NCBI GenBank assembly: GCA_907164885.2
Contig: OU015496.1
Location: 101,929,632 to 101,993,631 of the forward strand
Direction of reading: 5' to 3'
Source of the DNA: Dolomedes plantarius
Taxonomy: Eukaryota > Arthropoda > Arachnida > Araneae > Dolomedidae
Length of the DNA stretch: 64,000 bases
The notes beneath the pieces were generated by a model. That model did not search any database and was not told the origin of the DNA. It saw only the letters and a list, made by a program, of their open reading frames with translations. The position numbers were made by a program, and so were the translations under genes. This document shows, in pieces, positions 24,997-36,554 of the stretch; within the stretch, counting starts at the first letter, position 1; the number at the start of each line of letters is the position of its first letter.

Positions 24997-25739
24997 GATT
25001 TCAGTTAGAGAATTTAACCTTACCCTAAATTTTACACACAACAATTCTAACACAAAACACACAAAAATTTAATTAGCTCACTACAGTTTAAGCTTAAATT
25101 CAATTATGATATACTAAATAACTTTGCACATTCAAATGCACTTTTATATTATACAAAACTAAATTATTTTACTCTGTTATTTTTAAGATTTGTTTTACTA
25201 GTATATTTAAACACAACTTTATCTATGAAACACAACTAGCAATGATTTAAGTTGAATGACACACAAAAAAAAGAACACTATTATTCAATTGCCTCAGTAA
25301 CCCAATAGAGAAATGAAAACCATATAGTACTCACTGCTTTGACGACTGCTCTTGATGATCAGCATGAAGACGGAACAGAAGACCACAATGGTTCTGTTTA
25401 ACGTTGCAAACAGTTAGCCTTAATTGAAGAAGCGGGACGTCAGGAAGATTTCGTGCACTACGTAACAAAGTCTAGTAGATTGCAGACAGGAAAGCACCAC
25501 TCGACGATTCTCTCTAACTTTCAGTTCACAGGAATTGGAGTTTGACGACAAGTAGACACGCACAAGGCAGGTTCAGCAAAATAATCCAACTTGCTATTTA
25601 CAGGAATCACAGTTCGAAGAAAGTAGATTGGAACGCCCAACTTGGCAAAACTCTGTATAAATTACTACTCACAGGAATCTTCAGGTGGAGGGATCGATCC
25701 CACCGCTGCCACCACTTTAATTAATCTATATAATAAGAC
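24997..25739 (-). other. 5' leader of the retrotransposon
   Basis: About 740 bases between the 5' LTR and gag with no other gene. It contains the primer-binding site near its upstream end. Confidence 0.8.
25697..25714 (-). other. Primer-binding site, complementary to a tRNA-Leu 3' end
   Basis: Plus strand ATCCCACCGCTGCCACCA equals a tRNA 3' end including CCA; the minus strand reads TGGTGGCAGCGGTGGGAT. The match is to the conserved 3' end of tRNA-Leu(AAG)-type molecules (recalled). It lies 25 bases inside the 5' LTR, further than the usual 0-10. Confidence 0.75.
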
Positions 25740-26451
25740 TGTGACGATATGAACACTTCTCCCAGGTAGCTGGACATAGATTAATTCAAGATACGGAGTT
25801 TAGGTTTTAAAATTATGTATTTAATTATATACAATATGTACACTTCAGTTACACCAAAATTTTACTGTCAAAATCGCCCTAAGGCACCGGGGAGTTAAAC
25901 TTCTTCCCCAAACAGTCAGAGTTCACTGACTATATGAAACGGCACTAAGCCCGGGATTCAAAGTTCCCAAAAATGTAATCTGGCCCAAGGCCGCAGGTAT
26001 CAGTCACCTTCTGAGAGTAGATCTCAAGTCTCTCTGCCTCGTTTTCGGTCCGAGGTTCTCCAAGAAAACTCTAAGCACCTCCCTGGAACATATTTCGTCC
26101 TATCATGCGTTGGTTTTTGTGTTTCGACGTTGATTTGCTGAAATCAGTGACATCAGCTATTTCCAACATTCGAGAATTTCTCACGCCGAGGGCTTAGCGT
26201 AACGAACCGCACTTTTGTGCATGAAGAATGCCGGACTCTACGTGTGTGGCCTTTGTCGCCAGCTGACACCCTCTTGCCAGTAGACAAGTAGAGGAAATAC
26301 CGCCCTCTGTCCGGCGATGACCATCAGTCAGTTAGCTTGACACTAGGGTTCCACCCAGTTCACGCCCCCCTCTGTTGCCAAGGACAGGGGTGACAAAGAC
26401 ACATCAAATATTCACACGACTGACTGCTTGAAGAATTTCCTATTCTTCACA
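25740..26451 (-). repeat. 5' LTR of the Gmr1-like element
   Basis: 712 bp, same sequence by eye as 19691-20402. It should carry the element's promoter, though no clear TATA box was identified in the minus-strand reading. Confidence 0.95.
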
Positions 26452-26956
26452 ATATATATATATTAACAATACATAATGTATTTCTAAAGATAGTGCAACT
26501 TGCCACGGGGTTGTAAAAGTATACCATTAGAAATTTGCTTTGCTTTTGTAGTCCTTAAACATCATTAAATTTAGTAATTTCTATCAGACTCCATATATGA
26601 ATTAAATTAGATTTTTTTTTCTGTGGTATTTATAGTTTTTTAATATTGTGACGGTATAATTCACTTTTTAAAAATATTGCCTTTATCAAATATATATACA
26701 ACATTTAGAAACTGAATACTGTCAGACAAACTCAAATTTAATGCATATATAAGCAAGAAATTATCAACATCCAACGGAGAGAGCTAAATTTTAATTTTAT
26801 TTCCTGTTCTTTAATTTTTCATAAGAATTTAGTTACAGATTTTCTAAATTTCTAGTTCTAACACAACCTATTTGATTTTAGTAATACTATAAGCAGCATT
26901 AATAAAACGTAAAATAACAGGAAACTGATATATTTTTTAAATTATGTTAATACATT

Positions 26957-26995
<39 letters not shown>

Positions 26996-29513
26996 CTTGA
27001 AACCTTACTCTATATATTCTGCATCTTTCATACGTTCCTCAACAGAACAGAACGACTCTTTACTCAAATTTCACCCACAATACTTCTCAAAATACTTAAC
27101 TAATAAATACAAAATTCGCATAGCACGTGAATAATGCTAAGTAATCAAAACTGCTTCTTTTTTTAAAAAAAAGTAAAAATTCACGCATGCATAACTGTTG
27201 GTCGATGGAAAGTGCTTAAAAATGTGCTGACAAAAGAGAAGTGACAACCTTCCCGAATTTTTTCGAATTGTGCAGTCATTAAATAACTGCTGACTCGATT
27301 CCAGTTTTGTTTATTTAAAAAGGTTCCAACACAGGGGGGTAGTACCTTTTTCTTTTTATCTCGATTTAAATGCAGTGAGAAGTGTTTCATGATAGGCTGG
27401 CATACGCTGCCTGTCTTCTTTCCCTAGTGGATCTTGACAAACCAAAGACTTGCACTTTGTAATGATTGTCAAGCATAAGAATTAGAATTTTCAGAATTTA
27501 AAATCATGACGGAAATAGCTCTAAATGATGAAAATGTAACTATGAGACAAAATTATCCGCTTGAGGTTCTTGGGAACTTTGGTGTTTCCTTTATAGGTCA
27601 TAAGAGGAATTCAATATTTGATCTGTTTTATTTCATTTCTAATTATAATAATATTTCGACAATTCTGTAATTAATTGAATAAGATGGGTTTTTTTCTATT
27701 TCTGTTTCCAACGACTATCATTTTTCATCGGTAGTATGTTAAAACAAATTATTGGTAACCATTAAATTGAATATTTATAAAATTGAACTCACGATTACCC
27801 GTGAGTAGATTACTCATTTTTACCATGTTTTTATAAACTCTCTTTCTTGTTTGTTTGTGTGTGTGTGTGTTTGTTTCTCCGGTACAAATCTTGCAATTGA
27901 TTTTTAACTAACTTAGCTAGACATTTAAAACTTTTAGAACACGATGACAATGCATTATTTTGATACTTTTAGCCATCTTTAAGCAGAATTAAATTCTTTT
28001 TCCGTTAATTTTGTTTTGTAGAGTGGTGCAGCCATCCATCGGCCGGGGCGGGAACGAAAAGTTAAACGCAAGTTAACTTCCAGTTAACTTCATTTTCTTT
28101 CAAGTTGATGGGATAAGTCATCAAAAAATTTTAAAAAGTATTTATTAATACATAGAATCGTCAAGTTTATATGATTCAACAGAAAATTTAAAAACATGGT
28201 ATATAAAAAGTTCTTTTTATCTTGTAATTATAAGAATTATCCTGGCGCCCAAAAAGGAGAAGATTGGAAATAAATTATAATTTGCTTGAAAGAATAGCAA
28301 AATAGTGCATAAAGACAGGAATGCATTTGACATTTTCCAGCAGCAAAACGGATAATATAAACAAGATTATATTTTAATTAAAACCGAATCAAAACATCAA
28401 ATGCAGTTTATCTGAAGCCTCTGGACCGTTCATTTTTTACATTGTATACAAAACTATTTATAAATGATACAATGGATTTTACAGTTTCCCTGCACATTAA
28501 TGCATTAATAATCAAGAAGAATTAGTCGTGTAATGTAATTTAAAGTACTTTACAATCTGGTTTTTCAAACCCAAAATAATAGTATCATGTCCTTTTTGTA
28601 AACTAATTGACTTAATTTTTATTTTTTGGAATTAGAATCATATTTTACCCATTTTTTAAAATTTATTAGTTATTTTGCAAAATTTAAAACGCCTTTCTTT
28701 TCTAATTATCTTCACTTAATATCTCTTTAGCTACTTGTCTCCTGTTCATTTATTTTGCATACATTTTTACTGTATAATGCTTCCAAGTGAAGATTTTGTA
28801 GATACATGTGTTAAATTGGAAAATGATATTTTATTAATCATATTTTAATTAAAATAGAAACAAGTGCTTGCCTCGTTGGAAAAAAACAAATTAAGAACGA
28901 AAATGTTTTTACCTTCAGATATACAAACGTGGACAAATTACATCAGTTAATTTTCCTTTTATACCTTTGTAGATTATTTATGAGCTATGCTTGTAAAATG
29001 TTTAAACACTGAAGCCCCGATTATTAATTAATTTGTAATCAATTTTACTTATCAACTCTGCTTCGCGAAAGATAAAAGTTATAAAAAGTGTAATTTAATT
29101 AACCCTTATTGATATGATTGTTTTTAACATATTTTTCTGAACATTTCAATTTTTACGGTATATTCGGCCATCACTGGATTATTCCTTTGTTAAGTTTTCA
29201 TTCATTGGATGCATTTATTAGCTTGGATTATCGGAAGTGCAATGTATGGGTTAAATTAATGCCACCTTGTGACTAGAACGGGATGCATTTTTGTATCGTC
29301 GCATGAAACAGGATACAAGTTTTCGAAACGTATGGTTTAAATTAAATTTAGCCACCATTTGGGTTTGTTATTTAGTGTTGTCGTGGTATGAAAAGTCTCT
29401 CATCACAGTATGTCAAAGGAATAGGCCCCTTTGACCTTTCATCTTTGTCTAACTTCTTTGCTGGATAAAATAACGTCACCCTGAGAACCACTCACATTGC
29501 GGCTTAAGGCTGC
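26452..29513. other. Unannotated AT-rich stretch
   Basis: About 3 kb with no recognised gene or element. A (CA)n(TA)n tract lies at about 26957-26995 and a (GT)n run at about 27857-27870. A G/C-rich patch near 28030-28055 (CATCGGCCGGGGCGGG) stands out but is too short to classify. Confidence 0.5.
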
Positions 29514-29517
29514 TATG

Positions 29518-30061
29518 TACTAATTCCATTGGATTCGCTCACCTCAATGTTAACCTATGGAGAAAATTTGTCCACGGATTGCCGACTTGGATTCAAAGAT
29601 TTTTAAAAAAATTGTACTCCGTCATAGAGAAAGAAATTTTACATTTGTGTACATTTTTCGTTTTTTTTTTAAATGCAATTAATATTTTAAAATTTAAATT
29701 ACTCTGGAAAAAATCTGGTATAGTGTGTTTTAAATGCTCATAAATTCCTTCGGTGGACGAAATTTATAAAATGCATCCTGTAGCGCTTTGCAGAAAAGTT
29801 CAGGCTATCTGACAATACCAATTTTATATTTAATATCAGCATTTATGTACCTGTATATAGTTGACAAAAATATATTTTAAATAAAAAATTTGGGGGCAGC
29901 GCTTAACCCCCCCCCTATAGAGAGAGAGCCATTACAATCCCTCAAAAAGTCAATCCTAAGGGGGGTGGAATTCTCGAACTGTCAACTGGACTCCTCCCAC
30001 CACAAGAGTCTGAAAGAAGAGGAAAAAGGAAATACGATTTTTTTCTTAGTACATAGCAGCC
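29518..30061. mobile_element. MITE with TTAA target sites (TTAA family, copy 2)
   Basis: Bounded by TTAA on both sides (29514-29517 and 30062-30065). Ends are GGCTGCTATGTACTAA and TTAGTACATAGCAGCC, inverted. Related to 6754-7163. TTAA duplication is the piggyBac signature, so it may be a nonautonomous piggyBac-type element (inference). It contains a run of nine C at about 29910. Confidence 0.78.
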
Positions 30062-30070
30062 TTAATCCCC

Positions 30071-30236
30071 GTTCACAATGAATGCAGAGTGTTACGTAGT
30101 GTCAGCTTTAAAAATTTTCCCCAATCACAGAGCTCAATCCATTGACCCCGTGATACTTCAAACCAATCACAGGTCATGCCAACAGTCTCGGAGCCAACGT
30201 AGTAGCATAACGCAGCGCTCCGGATGCAGTGTGAAC
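30071..30236. mobile_element. Short MITE-like repeat
   Basis: Ends GTTCACAATGAATGC and GATGCAGTGTGAAC are imperfect inverted repeats. The interior, read on the minus strand, matches about 44240-44365 (GCATGACCTGTGATTGGTTT versus GCATGACATGTGATTGGTTT). It begins nine bases after the TTAA element. Confidence 0.55.
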
Positions 30237-31558
30237 TGGCCTTATATGTTGAGCTTTTGTTGAATTACTCTAATGAACGGGTATTCAGTGGTATGCTTAT
30301 TACGTCATTCCTGGATATGTCGTGTCCTAACTAGCAGGTGCGTTGGAATTCATTTCTTTCCATTGTTTGGTGGTCAAAGACAGGATGTAATCCATCACCA
30401 TTAAGTTTCATGAGAAAGTAATTATGTCTGTGTGTGCATATAAATTATTCTGTTCCCCAGTATATTTTGAGGTTATGTCATTTGGTTATGTGTTGGGCCG
30501 AATGGACATATGTAAACAAAACAATATGTAAACAAAACAATATAGTAGCAGACTTTTTTCCCACAAGAAAAAAGTTTTTAATCTATTTCAGGTTTATTAT
30601 CATCTAAATAAAACTTTTTTTCTAATCACTACATGTGGAACAGTTTTTACTGCTTGAAGGGCCTTTTATGAATCATACGTATTTTCTGGTATCCTGCGCA
30701 CACTTGTACATTAAGCAACTCGCATAATTAGGAGTTCAGAGAATTCATGACATGCTGTGTAAAGTATAGAGACTATAAGACAAATTTTGCTACTTACGTT
30801 GTAAGTAGAGCTTGCGCACACATCTGGGTGTTCAGTTATTGAACATTATCCATAAAACAAATTGTCCATAAGTTTTATAAAAGAAATTAATCCCCCCCCC
30901 CTTCCTTCACGCCTCCTGTTATCCATTTTCAATAAAGCCTGCGTTGAGGAGAATGGCGGTGGGCGTAATTCTATTACTCACAAATCCACCAATAAAAAAG
31001 GTAGAAGTAATCATTTACTTCTCTCTCATTACCACTTTATGAGGGGAGCTATTTGGAGTCGACATGGGGCTTTCGCGTCATCAAAAATTGCAGGGTTTGA
31101 GACTCATTAAATTGGCAATTTTCGGGTGAGAAATTATTTTTTTCCGCTACTGAAAGTATGGGTTCTTGAGAATGAATTTTTCTCTTTCGGATACATTCAG
31201 CAAATATGCTTTTTTTTCTAGTGAAATGCATCAAATTTCATTTCACCATTTTTTCAACGCAACGATATGGGAACATTAGTTAAAAGGTGGATTTTATGTT
31301 GGGAGTTATTCATTTGACTATAATAGTTTGAGGGTATGCTGGAAAGTAATAAAATGGACATTAGAATGTATTTTCGCCAACATTACTGAACAGTTTCTGA
31401 TTATATTTAGCAGGTTTCGTTTGTATTTGATTGCATATCCAATAGGAAAATCCGATAAATTGGTCAAAGGGTGTCATGGGGTAGCTGTTAATGGAAATTA
31501 TTGGTTTCTAACGGTGACATTTGGTGGCAGCCCGATCAGATTATCTCATAGTGATATA
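30237..31558. other. Unannotated stretch
   Basis: No gene recognised; a run of C at about 30890-30901 and a short frame at 30862-31110 without recognisable features. Confidence 0.45.
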
Positions 31559-32102
31559 CACAGAAGAGCCAGGAAAAATTGGATACATGTCTAAGAGGTC
31601 ATTAGACATTGGCTATTGAAGCCCATATCATGCAGTGGACGTTGTACACGATGTTGGTAGAGGTCCCAGCATTGAACTGCGATGTTATTTGCGCCAATGT
31701 TGCACTCCTTTCACTTGATATGATCGTCGACAGAAGACACATATCATGGTCACGGTCAACAGGAGTCTTATGACGGTCACATTATTGCAGAAGGTTCGAT
31801 GTTTTGCCAGAATTCTTCTATTGCAGGCACACTTTTGAAATGGTCGAAGTTGAAAATCTAAAGTTTGCCTGTATCTCTAAAATGCTACGACCCATTGCAT
31901 GAGGACCAACTATCGTACCTTGTTTAAATTCACCTAAATCATGATCGCCTGCCATGCTCACTGCTCAGTAAGCTTTTTAAACCTATACAAATTCCTGTTG
32001 CTCTATGTAAGCTGCTATGGGATGAAAACATTTATGAGAAGATGAGTATTGCTACACGTTCAGAAAGGGATCATCTATCCCAATTATTCTGGCACTTCAG
32101 TG
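31559..32102 (-). mobile_element. Deleted Tc1-like derivative (MITE), copy 1
   Basis: 544 bp with inverted ends CACAGAAGAGCCAGG and CACTGAAGTGCCAGAATAAT, and TA on both outer sides (31557-31558, 32103-32104). On the minus strand the 5' part encodes decayed remains of a Tc1 transposase N-terminus (GEFKQG, IVG.HAMGRSI, later GVQHWRK-like). The catalytic half is missing. The 40248-40795 copy has the same structure. Ends resemble those of the element at 52163-53383. Confidence 0.8.
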
Positions 32103-32694
32103 TATAACAGACGATAGGTATCGCGTGAGCCATTCAGTATCAAAATGGCGACTGAGCTTTCAAAGGGTGAGACAATAAAAACAGCGGAATGATAAAAAAG
32201 AATTTCTCGCAAAGATTATGTTTATTGTTTACAGTGAAACAGTTTTGTCAGGAAAACAGCACATAAATGGGTCAATAAATTCTTTTCAAGTTTGTTGACG
32301 GTGACCGGACACGACTGTTATGCTGACATAGTCACAGAAGTCATAAAATGGAGGAGATAATGGATGCTGACAAACGAGTAACGATAGAAATGAAGGGCGA
32401 GGTAAATTATTAAAATTGAGGATACTTCCATTTTTTTTCCAATCATAATAATAAGACAATGAAAAACTATTAAAAGAACTCGGTTCAAGGTTTTAAATAC
32501 TCTCCAAGATGTTATTGATTAAATTCATTATATTCTCTTACTCTGTTCATCAAGTCCTTGTAAAAATACTTTCTTTGTTGGAAATTTTAGCGAACTTTAA
32601 AAATGGGAGAATAGCAAATCGATCAAAGTGATAACAATTGCGCCGTAGAGCTGAAAATAAAAATATTTTACGGTTGACTCTTAACTTTCGAGTA
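32103..32694. other. Unannotated stretch
   Basis: Nothing recognised. Confidence 0.5.
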
Positions 32695-33542
32695 CAGGTA
32701 GCCCTCCTACAGCATGGCATCTTACAACACGGTTTCGCTCTAACCCGATAAGATAAATTTCGGGAACCCTCGTATAACACTGCAACCTGTAACACGGTTT
32801 AGCTCTAATACGATAAAAAATTGCGAAAACCTTTGTACAACACTGTACTTCTATAGCACTAGATAACATGATTTTTGTTTAACATATTTAAAAACTAAAT
32901 TACCTTAAAATAATGACGGGAAGGAATAATGAACTATTGTAGCTTTACATGAAAATGTATAGACAAATGATAATTTATTCATTTATAACTCTATGAAATT
33001 ACAAAAAGGCCTAAGCTTAGCTGAAAATCTTGAATCATTTTCCTGAATGCAGACCCTTCCACTGAAAGAAGCCGAAAATTCAAAAGGGAGCTACAAAATT
33101 GCCTATCTCCATACCATGAATCTACAATGACCTTGTAAAAACCAGGAAACAAACCAAAATTACAGATTTTTTAAAGAGAATAGAAGGTGCAAAAAATCTA
33201 AATGAAGAAAAAGGTTCTGAAAGTGAAAATGATATCGTTCAAAAGAAAAAACTTCTCGTTTGATTGTACTGACTATTCTTGAGGAAGAAAGTTATTAAAT
33301 TAAGGTCGCATTAAATGAAAATAATATTTTTTTGTTTCTTTTCGTTTTGTGTTATACATACATTTATATTTTTAATAAAAATTAAGTTGATTATATGGAG
33401 TTTTAAAAAAATGTTTGTTTTTAATAAGTTTTCAGAACGTAACTCCCCTGTTTTGAACTGTCCCTGGGACTCATACAACACGGTTTCACACAACACGGCA
33501 TTTTCTAGGAACCTATCTATCGTGTTATTGGAGGGTTACCTG
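32695..33542. mobile_element. Pogo/Tigger-type nonautonomous element A
   Basis: Ends CAGGTAGCCCTCCTACAGCA and (inverted) CAGGTAACCCTCCAATAACA with TA outside each. Subterminal ACAACACGGTTT blocks recur near both ends, typical of pogo/Tigger MITEs. A stretch near 33175-33260 translates to GAKNLNEEKGSESEND, like the acidic tail of such transposases. Length is 848 bp with no intact frame. Confidence 0.7.
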
Positions 33543-33711
33543 TATATGAATTTGATGGATTTGATTATTCTTAAGTTTGCTGTCAATAATTTAACAGGGA
33601 ACTTCTTGGAGTTTGTAGTTGACCACAGTGCGCAAACTATGACCGATTTTATAAAATATGATATTAATTTACTTTAATGTAGTGTACAAATATACATTGT
33701 ACTTTTGTATA

Positions 33712-34519
33712 TACAGAGGGGTTGAAAAAGCTTGAATACCTTTATTTCGATTTAAAAACTTACATACATTAATCCACACTCTATACGTGCACTGTACTGT
33801 CTACCTCTATCTGTCTGTACTATAATAAATCATTCATACAATACCTCCTGCATTCATACAATGTTCTTGAGTGCTTTGGTAAAAATATCGGGGAGGGAAA
33901 GGGGATAGCAGCAATTCCTCGTTGCATGTTTTCCTTCAGATTTTCTTTAGTGCGAAGCTTATACCGATAGACTTTTCCCAAAGGAAGAAGTCTGGTGGAG
34001 TCAGATCCGACTACCGTGGTGGCCAAAGCTCCTTTGAAATTGCCCTATTGCCGAAGAAGGACTCAATTTCCGCCATGATCCTTCCCGATGTGTGACACGT
34101 TCCTCCATCTTGCTGAGAGTAACTTTATGTTGACTCAGAATCATCAAGTTGATTCGCGAATCGTTCAAAAATGTCTAAGTAGACATAAGTGTTCACCGTG
34201 GTGCCGAAAAAAAATAGGGTCTATGACGCACAGCTGAGACATCGCACACCTAATGCCAACTTTTATTTTTAACCATGGACCGATGTTTGGTGAGTGACAA
34301 AGAGATTTTCAGCGGGCCATATACGGCTATTTTGCGAGTCAACATAACCCGACCAATAGAACCTCGCCTCATTCGAGAACCATGTGATGCTCCATGTGAT
34401 GAACCATGTGATGCTGTGCCATCTACCATTGTGCGTTGCTTTGTTCAGATTGCTTTGCTCTGTCCTAGCGAGAGTTATTACAGAATATTTTGAAACTCTT
34501 TCGAGTTAATCTCCCTGTA
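33712..34519 (-). pseudogene. Mariner-superfamily transposase remnant
   Basis: Minus-strand fragments in shifting frames read FFGTT.NT.VYLDIFE, then QQDGGTCHTSGRIMAEIESF and ELWPPR*SDLTPPDFFLW, followed by KENLKENMQRGIAAIP: the second and third acidic motifs and the C-terminus of an IS630/Tc1/mariner-type transposase. Frameshifts and a TAG in the PPR.SD motif inactivate it. The spacing from the QQD Asp to the PPD Asp is 38 residues, outside the DD34D/E classes. Weak TACAG-type ends (33712 and 34519) may be the terminal repeats. Probably a dead element. Confidence 0.7.
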
Positions 34520-35754
34520 TAAGCTAACTCTGTTTCCGAAGCTTCTGGTAGCTATCATGCTATGGACCCAAACATATTTTCATAGTTCTATCACGCGTAT
34601 AGCATTAAATTCTATATTAATACACGAGCATAAGCACTAGTACGAACATTTGTAATTTTTAAAAAAACTGATTCTTCGTTAAAATTCCTTTTAGACAGAA
34701 AATGCTCAAAATCCTAATGGATTTCAGACGCATTAACGTTTTATATAATTTGCTTAAATATCTTTCATCTTGAAAACAATAGCTAAGGGGGTTTTCATAA
34801 TAATGACTTACCGCAACGGCACAACGAAAATTCGGTTTCACGAAGTGCACACGTGGGAATAACGTGTAATGAAAACACTCCCCAACTGCGTAAATGGATT
34901 CTTAACAGTGCTCTAGGAAATTCAGAAAAGAGTTTTGAACAATTCTTTTTTGGCATTTCAGTTCGGAATCAACTCCTGAATGCCCGCGAGTGGGTGCTTT
35001 TAGTACATTTATATAAAGGATTGTCTGTATAATTCGTTTCGGAACGAATAAAAAATAAATACGTCATATTGTAATTATTCCTCTTATGAATGTCGATAAA
35101 TTGTTGCGTTTTTGTTCTATCTCTCTCTGGAAGTGAAAGAATAGTTAAATAAATGATTCATTCTGACTAATGAGTTAACAGATAGATTGTTATGGATTGC
35201 ATTTACGATTCAGGTGCATTAAGAACTAAATAATCAGTTTTCATCCTCTATCTCAATCTCTTACATGACATTTTTATAAAGTTGCATTAAGAGTTTCTCA
35301 GAGTGATTTATTCTTAAAGAGAAAATTTTAAAAAAAGCTGCGAATAATTATGTGATAGTCAAATCGCTAATCGTAGTTATGTGTGGAATAAATTTAATAT
35401 AGTAAAAATAATTGTAAAAATAGAAGAAATGAAATTAATAGTAATGTTAATAGAGTATAATGTAGTTCATAAATAATACTTTTATTTGGTAATATAGTAG
35501 AAATATCGTAATATAGTTACATAAATTCCTAAGATAAAATAATTTATAAAGTTTAAAATAAAGTAGTGTACTCGTATGGGAATGGATTATAAAATAAATT
35601 TATAAAGGTATACAGATTCTTAATAAAAATAGTTTGTTTTCTTTTTTAAGTTCAAAATAACGTAAATTTAAATGTACAAGCAAGGAATAAATATCTAAGG
35701 AATGAATCGCCACTCTTATCCTATGGCTTAGCACTGGGTTATACAGATTTTTTT
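34520..35754. other. Unannotated AT-rich stretch
   Basis: Nothing recognised. Confidence 0.5.
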
Positions 35755-35830
35755 TTCGTAAAATCCCTGAATTCAAAATTTTTCCCTTGTTATTCAAAAC
35801 GAAAAATTTTGATTTCAGGGATTTTACGAA
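35755..35830. repeat. Strong 30-bp hairpin
   Basis: Left arm 35755-35784 and right arm 35801-35830 pair over 30 bases with one mismatch, around a 16-base loop. No flanking duplication was recognised. Could be a tiny foldback element or a structured transcript. Confidence 0.85.
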
Positions 35831-35914
35831 TATTAATAATTTATTTCAACGAAAAGAAAAATTGTAGCTGTAAAGATGTAACTACGGCGAAAATTATCTA
35901 TTATTTCGTAATAT

Positions 35915-36378
35915 TATAGAGTTTTAAACACTTCTACCCGACTTGAGTGTATACAATTTGAAGTGGCACTCTACTTGAATTTGATACAGTTTATACATGA
36001 AACAATGTTTATTGAATTCGTTGCACATATAGAATTTGCTTTTACAGCAATAAGCATACGTTCTACTTGTACGGAATATATATTAGCATTTAATAAAAAT
36101 ACATTTTGCAATACTCACAACCTAGAGAGTAAAACCAGCAGTTCTGCCACGTAAACTTTGGGCCCCCTAAGCACAAGCGCCGGTTAACACCTGGAGCTGC
36201 TTACCTCGTAGCTCCCTTAACTCGCTTATCTATCAACCTTAACAACCTTTTTATTTATCAAGCTGCATGGTATTTATACCAAGCGCGTATGCCGAAATTA
36301 GCATATCTCAAGCAGCTTCTTTAATTTATTTACTCAAAAGTTCGATTCTTGTGAATCGAATCTTATGTATACCTTACA
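35915..36378 (-). mobile_element. Solo LTR, family S copy 2
   Basis: Minus-strand reading begins TGTAAGGTATACATAAG and ends ACTCTATA, 464 bp. The TATA-like GGTATAAATACC and AATAAA signals are conserved with copies at 15437 and 48549. Flanking bases ATAT and TTAT are only an imperfect match, so the duplication has decayed. Confidence 0.83.
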
Positions 36379-36554
36379 TTATCTATTTTAACTTACTCTC
36401 TCTAAATGACTATTTATCATGCAATTAACATACACACAAGAAGCAAATAAGAGCAAAAGCTACATGCACCAGAGTGAAAAATCATTTAGAAATTTCTTCA
36501 CTGCTAAAGAGCAAAAAATTATTTTTTTTTAAACTTTATTAATTATAATAACTA

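Larger units (their letters stand above)
19691..26451 (-). mobile_element. Complete Gmr1-like Ty3/gypsy LTR retrotransposon
   Basis: Two 712-bp LTRs (19691-20402 and 25740-26451), indistinguishable by eye, bracket a 5.3-kb interior with one intact gag-pol frame on the minus strand. LTR ends are TG...CA. The flanking bases are ATAT on both sides (19687-19690 and 26452-26455), consistent with a 4-bp target duplication but ambiguous because the target is a TA microsatellite. A primer-binding site and a polypurine tract are both recognisable. The pol order (integrase before RT) marks it as Gmr1-like. Identical LTRs imply recent insertion. Confidence 0.95.

Noticed and set aside
30862..31110. Frame at 30862-31110 followed by a CGGGTGAGA that looks like a splice donor
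   Set aside because: No supporting exon, domain or codon pattern was seen; a single GT context is expected by chance.
33315..33677. 120-residue frame beginning MKIIFFCFFSFCVIHTFIFL, resembling a secreted or membrane peptide
   Set aside because: It crosses the right terminus of a pogo-type MITE and most of its C-terminal half is MITE end sequence; hydrophobicity is explained by AT-rich composition.
35963..36154. 63-residue frame, and its relative at 48600-48818, as a conserved small protein
   Set aside because: Both lie in the solo LTR family; similarity between them is LTR similarity, and frames are not preserved in the third copy.
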